This document shows positions 14,605-20,373 of a stretch of 20,373 nt of DNA, in pieces. Position 1 is the stretch's first letter. The number at the start of each line of letters is the position of its first letter. The DNA is from a virus, in the IMG/VR virus record IMGVR_UViG_3300035698_009557, positions 1 to 20,373 of that record. The stretch is one strand, 5' to 3'. The notes below the pieces were generated by a model. It had not been told where the DNA came from. It saw only the letters and a program-made list of their open reading frames with translations, and made no database searches. Position numbers and translations under genes: made by a program.

Positions 14605-15284
14605 TGTTAGAATTAAATTTAAATAGTATTAAAAAAGACATTCAAAAATCTAGATTACATTCTATGTGTAATGAAATAAGATTATCAACACTATATAAAT
14701 CAGTTCAATTAATGCAAAATATAGAAGGAGATCTAGTTGAGATAGGAGTATGTAGAGGTGGTTCATCAATGTGTATGGCTTATTCATCTATGAGAATTAA
14801 TACTCTTAAGAAAATTCATTTATATGATACTTTTGCAGGAATGAGTATACCTTGTGAATATGATTTAAAAATACACACAGTTAATACACCTGAATATACA
14901 ATGACTAAATGGGAAGATAAGCAAAAGAAAGATCATAATGAATGGTGTTATGGAGCCCTTTCTGAAGTTAAATCAAATATGAGTTCAACTAAATATCCAG
15001 AGGAATTAATTTCTTATAATGTGGGTGATATTTCCGAAAATTCTACATTTATTCCAGAAAAAATCTCTATATTAAGAATAGATGTCGATTTCTATGAAGC
15101 AACTAGAGCATCTTTAGAGAAGTTCTGGGATAGATTAGCAGTTGGTGGAACTTTAATTATGGATGATTATGGATGTTGGTCAGGTGCTAAAAAGGCTTGG
15201 GATGATTTCGCTAAAGGTAGAGGAATTTTAACAGAATTAATTATAATAGACAAATCTGCAGTATACTTTGTAAAGGAGAAATAA
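14604..15284 (+). CDS. TylF/MycF-like O-methyltransferase
   Basis: TylF-type enzymes methylate sugar hydroxyl groups using SAM and a metal ion. The matching elements are GDLVEIGVCRGGS (42-54, SAM binding), HLYDTFAGM (72-80), LRIDVDFYEATRASLEKFW (157-175) with the metal-binding Asp residues, and MDDYGCWSGAKKAW (186-199). The length of 226 residues fits one domain. I use ATG 14604, which overlaps the previous stop as TAATG, rather than ATG 14565, which lies inside the previous gene. Together with the dehydrogenase-like and transferase genes it suggests that a methylated sugar is made or installed. Confidence 0.85.
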   Translation: MLELNLNSIKKDIQKSRLHSMCNEIRLSTLYKSVQLMQNIEGDLVEIGVCRGGSSMCMAYSSMRINTLKKIHLYDTFAGMSIPCEYDLKIHTVNTPEYTMTKWEDKQKKDHNEWCYGALSEVKSNMSSTKYPEELISYNVGDISENSTFIPEKISILRIDVDFYEATRASLEKFWDRLAVGGTLIMDDYGCWSGAKKAWDDFAKGRGILTELIIIDKSAVYFVKEK

Positions 15285-16405
15285 TGAACATACTATATAT
15301 AAATACAATGAATTTAAATGTATCCTACTTTCGTGTTGAGAATCCAGCTCAAACATTAGTGAAGTTAGGTAAGAAGAATGGTGACATAGTGCATGTTGAA
15401 TATTTTGTTCATCCAGATTATCAATATACTTGGGAAACAGTTATGTATTCTGGAGGGAAAGACTCTGAGATAATTATTGAATCACTTAAATCAGCTTTTC
15501 AACATTTTGATATAATAGTAATTCAAAGATTAGGCGATATGAGAACAGTTGATTTAGTTAATAGATTAAAGGATGAATGTGGAACTAAGTTATTTTTAGA
15601 GCTTGATGACTCGCTAGATAAATCATCTCAGACAGCGCTTAGAATTAACTCTAATAAAGTAGTTCAAGCAAATATGGCACTAGCATCAACATGTGATGGA
15701 ATTATTTGTTCAACTGATTATTTGGCAAATTCTATGAAAAAATACAATAAAAACACTTATGTATTCAATAACTTCATTGCAGATAAAAATTGGAAGTTTA
15801 AAAAGGCAAAAGAAGAAAGTGATAGATGGAGAGTAGGATATTTAGCAGCTTCTGGACACGATCACGATCTAGAGGCTATATGGCCAGAATTAATGGAATT
15901 CATCGAATCTGACCCTATGAATGAGCTCGTAATACGCTATGGAGGGTATATTCCATCATTTATAGATGAGAATCATCCTCAGATAGATTACAGTAACCTC
16001 TCGTGTCACATATCAAAGTACCCTCAAAAGTATGAAGATCTAGGGTTGAACTGTGCAATTGCTCCATTACGAGATCTAGAGTTTAATAGATGTAAATCAG
16101 AAATCAAAGTTTTGGAAGCATTTACTCATAGAATACCAGTGGTGGCATCAGATATGGAAGTGTATAACAATAGTAAAGTAAGTAAATTAAAAGGTAGAGG
16201 TTTATATCTTGCCAATAGAGGTCACTGGGTAGAAGAATTACAAAAGGCTAAAGATGATAAAATATTTGTTGATAAAGAATATTCAAGGAAACTATATAGC
16301 CCAGTAGGTATGGCAAAAGGTTTCAGAGAATGGTTAGTTTTAAATAATAGATTTAACTACGATAAACCAATTTTTAACAAAGAAAAGTACTCCTTTAATA
16401 TTTAA
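15284..16405 (+). CDS. GT-B fold glycosyltransferase (GT4-like)
   Basis: This 373-residue protein looks like a GT-B transferase. Its N-terminal domain ends in LELDDSL (105-111). The second domain starts with VGYLAASGHDHDLEAIWP (184-201), a form of the GxxGSxTHxxDL segment of GT4-like phage and bacterial enzymes. IAPLRDLEFNRCKSEIKVLEA (259-279), then IPVVASDMEVY, form the donor-sugar site. AAGGAG (15271-15276) precedes the ATG, which overlaps the preceding stop (TAATG). Its stop codon is the first part of box copy 4, so the cassette ends exactly where the tail promoter begins. Confidence 0.82.
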   Translation: MNILYINTMNLNVSYFRVENPAQTLVKLGKKNGDIVHVEYFVHPDYQYTWETVMYSGGKDSEIIIESLKSAFQHFDIIVIQRLGDMRTVDLVNRLKDECGTKLFLELDDSLDKSSQTALRINSNKVVQANMALASTCDGIICSTDYLANSMKKYNKNTYVFNNFIADKNWKFKKAKEESDRWRVGYLAASGHDHDLEAIWPELMEFIESDPMNELVIRYGGYIPSFIDENHPQIDYSNLSCHISKYPQKYEDLGLNCAIAPLRDLEFNRCKSEIKVLEAFTHRIPVVASDMEVYNNSKVSKLKGRGLYLANRGHWVEELQKAKDDKIFVDKEYSRKLYSPVGMAKGFREWLVLNNRFNYDKPIFNKEKYSFNI

Positions 16406-16427
16406 CACCTATATTAAGTATGGAGAC
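16403..16427 (+). promoter_or_regulatory. Late-promoter-like box, copy 4 (neck/tail unit)
   Basis: TAACACCTATATTAAG followed by TATGGAGAC differs from copy 3 by a single base (C to A at the third position). It begins in the stop codon of the last cassette gene. Unlike copies 2 and 3, a terminator-like hairpin lies downstream of it and before the gene it should serve. Confidence 0.72.
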
Positions 16428-16439
16428 TACAACCCAAGA

Positions 16440-16489
16440 GGCAGTCTGTACAATTACCCCCTTTTTTGTACAGGTTGCCTTTTTTATTT
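16440..16489 (+). terminator. Rho-independent terminator between box 4 and adaptor gene
   Basis: A stem of at least 13 pairs joins 16440-16452 to 16467-16479, with two G-U pairs. The loop is a pyrimidine-rich stretch, and TTTTTTATTT follows. It would end transcripts of the sugar cassette, but it also lies about 18 bases after the expected start of transcripts from box copy 4. Confidence 0.88.
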
Positions 16490-16502
16490 AAGGAGGTATA
16501 AT

Positions 16503-17183
16503 ATGCCAAGTACTGGACAATCATTACTTAACTTACTAGAAGAACATATAGACGTAGGTGAAACAAGTTCGTCTACAGACCCAACACAATCTCTTTTAGT
16601 CAAATATATAAATATTGCACAAAGAAAAATAGCTTTCCAATTAAAGCCATCAATTCTTAAAAATACTACAGGAACAGATGTTTCAGTAGTATCTGGAGCG
16701 ACATCAGCTGCTGTGCCAGCTACTATATTACAAGTAGATAAAGTCTTTTATATGACTACATCTAAAACATATGTAGAGTTGGTAAAAAAGAAAATAGATA
16801 ATGTAATAAATCCAAGTAACTATTTTGATTCAGATAATACAGTTACTCCTAATTTTTATGAAATAAGAGGTGGTAGTATTGTTATAGATTCACCTTTTCA
16901 ATCAACATCAGCTGCAGGACTTAAAGTATTTGGAATGAGTGCACCAACTGATTTATCAATAGCAGATCTTTCACCTGAAGTTACACTACCAGCAGAATAT
17001 GATATGTTAATAACTTATAAAGCTGCAGGTTTTTATTATTTGAAAGATGATGACTCTAAAAACTTTGGTTTACAGAAAAGATTGGAAACAATGGAATTAG
17101 CAGAGTTAAGATCTATTCTAGAAGATAATTTTCCAAAATCAATAACTCTTGATCGAAACTTCTTTTTAAGAGGAGATAGATAA
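16503..17183 (+). CDS. Head-tail adaptor / tail tube A-like neck protein
   Basis: By position and style this 226-residue protein is the adaptor that docks under the portal in podoviruses (roles of T7 gp11 or P22 gp4). It begins with helices SLLNLLEEHID and SLLVKYINIAQRKIAFQL. A beta-rich middle follows (VDKVFYMTTSKTYVEL, IRGGSIVIDSPF), then the typical LPAEYDMLITYKAAGFYYLKDDD at about residues 162-184 and a C-terminal helix. AGGAGG (16491-16496) is a very strong ribosome binding site. The next gene starts one base after the stop. Confidence 0.72.
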   Translation: MPSTGQSLLNLLEEHIDVGETSSSTDPTQSLLVKYINIAQRKIAFQLKPSILKNTTGTDVSVVSGATSAAVPATILQVDKVFYMTTSKTYVELVKKKIDNVINPSNYFDSDNTVTPNFYEIRGGSIVIDSPFQSTSAAGLKVFGMSAPTDLSIADLSPEVTLPAEYDMLITYKAAGFYYLKDDDSKNFGLQKRLETMELAELRSILEDNFPKSITLDRNFFLRGDR

Positions 17184-17184
17184 T

Positions 17185-18750
17185 ATGGCTAACAGGAAAG
17201 CATTTACTATTACTAAGTTTTTGGGATTAAATAAGAATAATGACGATGCTTCTCTTATACCTGGAGAATTAACTACTTGTGATAATTACATAGTAAAAAA
17301 CAATGGAGATCTAGCAGAACGTGGAGGTGGTGCTAAACTATCAGATCCGCCAGCTGCAGGTGTACTTTATGGATTTGATAACTATAGGAATAATGAAGGA
17401 TCAGAGTTTCTTTTAGCAGTACAATCAACAAAAGTATATTACTATAACGCAGGATGGGTAGATGCTGGAATAACAGTAACAGCAGCTAAGAAGACTAGAT
17501 TTGAACAGGCAGGATTTTCAACTAATCGAAATATGTATGGAGTTAATGGGACAGACGCAGTTATTCAAGTAACAACTACAGCTGCTGTGCCAGCTGCTAG
17601 TTTTGTGGCCTCAAGTCCAACAGATCTAATTAAATTAAAGCTACATAAAAACAGATTATTTGGAATAACAAATAGAGACACTGTTAAATTTACAGATGCT
17701 TCAGCTTTCGAAACATGGGCTACAGGAACTAATGATTTTCAAATAGCTCCAGGTGTAGATGGCTATCTAAAAGGAATAGAAATATGGGGAGATTCAATTT
17801 TCTTCTTTAAAGAGTTTGGAGTATATGTATTACCTAACGCAGCAGATACACCAGCAGATTGGAAAATATTAAAGACAGATGCTTTAACAGGAACTCAGAG
17901 TACAGACTCAGTTGTTAGAACTAAATCTGGTATATATTATTTTTCAACAGATTCTAAGGTAAGGGCTATTTCTCCAAATATAACATTTACTTCGGGAGAA
18001 TATGTTTTAGGTGGATCAGGCTCTCCTGTTATCTCAGAATTACTACAAGATTATATTGATGACATTTTATCTGAGACAAATAAAGATCAAGCAGCAGCAG
18101 TGGTTTTTAAAGATTTATATATATTGAATTTAAATAGCACATCAGCTACGGCTAGTGAGAATGATTTATGCATAGTGGCAGATACTATTAAAAAGAGACA
18201 ATTAGAATTAATTCAAGAACCACAACCTTTATGGATGGAATTCACTAATTTTGAATTTAGTTATTTTGCAATACAATCAGTTACAGGTAAAGAGGAATTA
18301 TATTGTGTTGATATAGCTGGAGCTACTCATGAGAGAATGGATAAAGCTACTCACAATGATTCAGGAAATGCAATAGAATCTAAAACAGTAATAGGGTGGT
18401 TTAATCCAGAAGATTCAAATATATATACAAGATATAATGCTTTAGTATTTTTTGCTTATTTAGAATCTTGGAATTTAGAATACACAATAGATACATTTAA
18501 ATTTGGTGATTTTATACCAGATGAATTAGATGGACCATCAGGTTTAATAGAGGGTGACATTGGAGCTGGTGTAATAGGTACTGCAATTGTTGGTACTGCA
18601 ATTATAGGAAATATTGGAATTAGAACTAAGAAGGTAAGAAGTGGAAAAAGAGGGAATTACATATCTATAGAACTTAAAAATTTAAACATAGATGAGCCAA
18701 CTCAAATACAAAAGATATCACTCTTCTATACCCAAATTCATAGCGAATAG
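17185..18750 (+). CDS. Tail nozzle / tail tube B-like protein
   Basis: The 521-residue, beta-rich protein has the layout of podovirus nozzle or plug proteins (T7 gp12, P22 gp10 roles). The N-terminus, FLGLNKNNDDASLIPGE then CDNYIVKNNGDLAERGGG (about 13-50), is the usual opening of this group. Repeated blade-like strands follow (LHKNRLFGITNRDTVKFTD, IEIWGDSIFFFKEFGVYVL, TKSGIYYFSTDSKVRAI), as in a beta-propeller. Near the C-terminus is a hydrophobic repeat, GTAIVGTAIIGN at about 476-487. It lies between the adaptor and a long repeat protein, as expected for a short-tailed virion. Confidence 0.75.
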   Translation: MANRKAFTITKFLGLNKNNDDASLIPGELTTCDNYIVKNNGDLAERGGGAKLSDPPAAGVLYGFDNYRNNEGSEFLLAVQSTKVYYYNAGWVDAGITVTAAKKTRFEQAGFSTNRNMYGVNGTDAVIQVTTTAAVPAASFVASSPTDLIKLKLHKNRLFGITNRDTVKFTDASAFETWATGTNDFQIAPGVDGYLKGIEIWGDSIFFFKEFGVYVLPNAADTPADWKILKTDALTGTQSTDSVVRTKSGIYYFSTDSKVRAISPNITFTSGEYVLGGSGSPVISELLQDYIDDILSETNKDQAAAVVFKDLYILNLNSTSATASENDLCIVADTIKKRQLELIQEPQPLWMEFTNFEFSYFAIQSVTGKEELYCVDIAGATHERMDKATHNDSGNAIESKTVIGWFNPEDSNIYTRYNALVFFAYLESWNLEYTIDTFKFGDFIPDELDGPSGLIEGDIGAGVIGTAIVGTAIIGNIGIRTKKVRSGKRGNYISIELKNLNIDEPTQIQKISLFYTQIHSE

Positions 18751-18759
18751 GAGGAAAAT

Positions 18760-20373
18760 ATGCAAGATTTTAGTTTCGTACCAAAAGATGCGCGTGCCCT
18801 TGCTCAAGAAACATTTAGATCATCAGCACAGCCATTACAGGAAGCATTTGATAAACAAGCAGAGTCAACTGAAGAATCCTTGTCTAGGAGAGGTATAACT
18901 TTTGGTGGACTTGGAAATACTTTAAGAAGAGATGTATTAGAAAATCAACAAAAAGAATTAGGACAATTAGCATCAAATATTGGTACTAATCTAGGTCAGA
19001 CACAAATACAACAAGCTTTTAATTCAGCTGAAGCTGCTAAGAGTAGAGAATTCCAAAAGGGGTTACAAACTCAAGCAGAAACAGCTCAAAGTGGACTACA
19101 AACAGGAGCTCAACAATTTCAAACAAGTGAATCAGGTCTTGATAGAGCGCAAAGACTTCAAGAGCAACAGGCAGGATTTAACAATCAAGCGAGTCTTCAA
19201 ACTGGAGCTCAACAATTTCAGACAGGTGAAAGTGCTTTAGATAGAGTTCTACAAAAAGAACTTTTAGGCCAACAATTAACTTCAGAAGAACAGAGATTAA
19301 TACAGCAGCAAACATTTGTTGGTGGAGAGTCAGCGCTTGAGAGAGCTTTAAGAAAAGATATGCAAGGATTACAGTTATCAGCTGAGGAAAATAACTTAGT
19401 TAAACAACAACAGTTTCAATCTGGAGAGTCTTCTTTAGATAGAGCTTTACAGAAACAAATGCAAGGTACTCAATTAACAGCTGAGGAAGATAGATTATTA
19501 CAACAACAAGGTTTTTCTGCTGGACAATCAGAATTAGAAAGAGCACAACAAAAAGAATTATTAGGAATGCAATTAACAGCTAATGAGCAAACATTATTGA
19601 AACAACAAGGTTTCACTGCTACTCAATCTGAATTAGATAGAGTTCTACAGAAAACTTTACAAGGGGAACAATTAACTGCAACAGAGCAGAATTTATTTTC
19701 TCAACAAGCATTTCAAACAACTCAATCTGAATTAGATAGATTAAATCAGAAAGAGTTACAAGGAAATCAACTAACAGCTGATGAGAATGCACAGAAAGCT
19801 GCTTTAGAACAACAATTGAATGTACTAAATATACAACAAGAATTTCAAACAACTCAATCTGAATTAGATAGATTACAACAGAAAGAGTTACAAGGAAATC
19901 AACTAACAGCAGATGAAAAATCTCAGAAGACTGCTTTAGAACAACAATTGAATGTACTAAATATACAACAAGAATTTCAAACAACTCAATCTGAATTAGA
20001 TAGATTACAACAGAAAGAGTTACAAGGAAATCAACTAACAGCAGATGAAGCAGCTCAGAAAGCTGATTTAGAACAACAATTAACAGTGTTGAAAAGTCAA
20101 CAAGATTTTCAAGAAGGAGAATCACAATTAGACAGAGATCTAACAGCCTCCGAGTCTACAAAACAGCAGGATTTTCAAACTACACAAGCTGACTTAAATA
20201 GGACTCATGATTTACAAATACAAAATAATCAAATATCAGCAGATGATGCCGCAATTCAGAAACAACTTGATTTTACAGCAAAACAATCTGAAGATGCAAG
20301 AGATTTATCTCTAATTCAATCAGGAGCTATTACAGGTAATGAAGCACTTAATAGATCAAGAGAAATCTTTGGA
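18760..20373 (+). CDS. Long Gln-rich 11-residue-repeat virion protein, 3'-partial
   Basis: The frame is open from ATG 18760 (GGAGG at 18750-18754) through the window end, giving 538 residues without a stop. The first 85 residues resemble an N-terminal segment found in several short-tailed-phage proteins (EESLSRRGITFGGLGNTLRRDVLENQQ). From residue 87 the protein is built of 11-residue units, with a Phe at 87, 98, 120, then every 33 residues from 120 to 318, then at 362, 406, 450, 472 and 505. A consensus block is FQTTQSELDRL, QQKELQGNQLT, ADE.... This suggests a long right-handed coiled coil. A tail fibre shaft, ejected internal protein or spacer are possible; function is unknown. Confidence 0.8.
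   Translation, partial: MQDFSFVPKDARALAQETFRSSAQPLQEAFDKQAESTEESLSRRGITFGGLGNTLRRDVLENQQKELGQLASNIGTNLGQTQIQQAFNSAEAAKSREFQKGLQTQAETAQSGLQTGAQQFQTSESGLDRAQRLQEQQAGFNNQASLQTGAQQFQTGESALDRVLQKELLGQQLTSEEQRLIQQQTFVGGESALERALRKDMQGLQLSAEENNLVKQQQFQSGESSLDRALQKQMQGTQLTAEEDRLLQQQGFSAGQSELERAQQKELLGMQLTANEQTLLKQQGFTATQSELDRVLQKTLQGEQLTATEQNLFSQQAFQTTQSELDRLNQKELQGNQLTADENAQKAALEQQLNVLNIQQEFQTTQSELDRLQQKELQGNQLTADEKSQKTALEQQLNVLNIQQEFQTTQSELDRLQQKELQGNQLTADEAAQKADLEQQLTVLKSQQDFQEGESQLDRDLTASESTKQQDFQTTQADLNRTHDLQIQNNQISADDAAIQKQLDFTAKQSEDARDLSLIQSGAITGNEALNRSREIFG
19711..20106 (+). repeat. Three tandem 132-bp repeats within the Gln-rich gene
   Basis: Units start at 19711, 19843 and 19975. The first roughly 70 bases of units 2 and 3 are identical, and unit 1 differs from them by few bases there. 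Each unit encodes 44 residues, four blocks of 11. Upstream the same gene has six diverged 99-bp units (19117-19710). The high identity of the 132-bp units suggests recent duplication. Confidence 0.92.

Noticed and set aside
15068-15080. CTATATTAAGAAT inside the TylF-like gene, a 13-base match to the late box
   Set aside because: It lacks the CACC start and the GGAG end, and the bases encode conserved SILRID residues of the methyltransferase. It is kept only as a weak possible site.
18692-18898. 68-residue ORF on the plus strand overlapping the nozzle gene end and the repeat-gene start
   Set aside because: It is out of frame with two well-supported genes over its whole length and has no ribosome binding site of its own.
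19619-20125. 168-residue ORF on the minus strand rich in Leu/Val
   Set aside because: It is the complement of the Gln-rich tandem repeats in the sense gene and has no ribosome binding site. Its repetitive, membrane-like look comes from the reversed CAA/TTA codons.

Overview
This window is a stretch of a tailed-phage genome, most likely a podovirus. All recognisable genes lie on the + strand. The structural set is terminase small-like and large subunits, a long portal, a scaffold-like protein, an N4-gp56-type major capsid protein, a neck adaptor and a nozzle-like tail tube protein. No tape-measure or tail-sheath gene is seen. The DNA is AT-rich, arginine is mostly AGA, and ribosome binding sites are strong AGGAGG types. 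With a SpoVG-like gene this suggests, weakly, a low-GC Firmicutes-like host. No integrase or bacterial gene is visible.

Layout. Bases 1-923 hold four small unknown genes, three of them chained by ATGA overlaps or tight spacing. Bases 924-1237 are a non-coding, palindrome-rich control region. Bases 1238-3890 encode a short sigma-70 region-2-like protein, a TerS-like protein and TerL. Bases 3922-7928 encode portal, two unknown proteins and scaffold. A 220-base structured leader then precedes the major capsid gene (8217-9326), whose best start is ATC rather than ATG. Bases 9467-16405 form a ten-gene cassette: a SpoVG-like protein, three glycosyltransferases, two methyltransferases, a short UDP-sugar-dehydrogenase-like protein and three small proteins. 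Bases 16503-18750 encode adaptor and nozzle, followed by a long Gln-rich repeat protein that runs off the window end.

The clearest unexplained signal is a box of about 25 bases (TAMCACCTATATTAAG followed by WATGGAG) present four times in the same orientation. Copies sit before the portal, before the capsid leader, before the sugar cassette and before the adaptor. Two copies directly follow a rho-independent terminator. These look like late promoters of a phage-specific transcription system. Two candidates could read them: an unseen single-subunit phage RNA polymerase, or the sigma-like protein at 1238, which has region 2 but no region 4 and so recalls the phage T4 late factor gp55.

A working model: the control region at about 900-1237 switches on the sigma-like/terminase module. 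The four boxes then drive head, capsid, sugar-cassette and tail units. The sugar cassette, placed between capsid and neck genes and framed by two boxes, may decorate virion proteins or alter host surface glycans.
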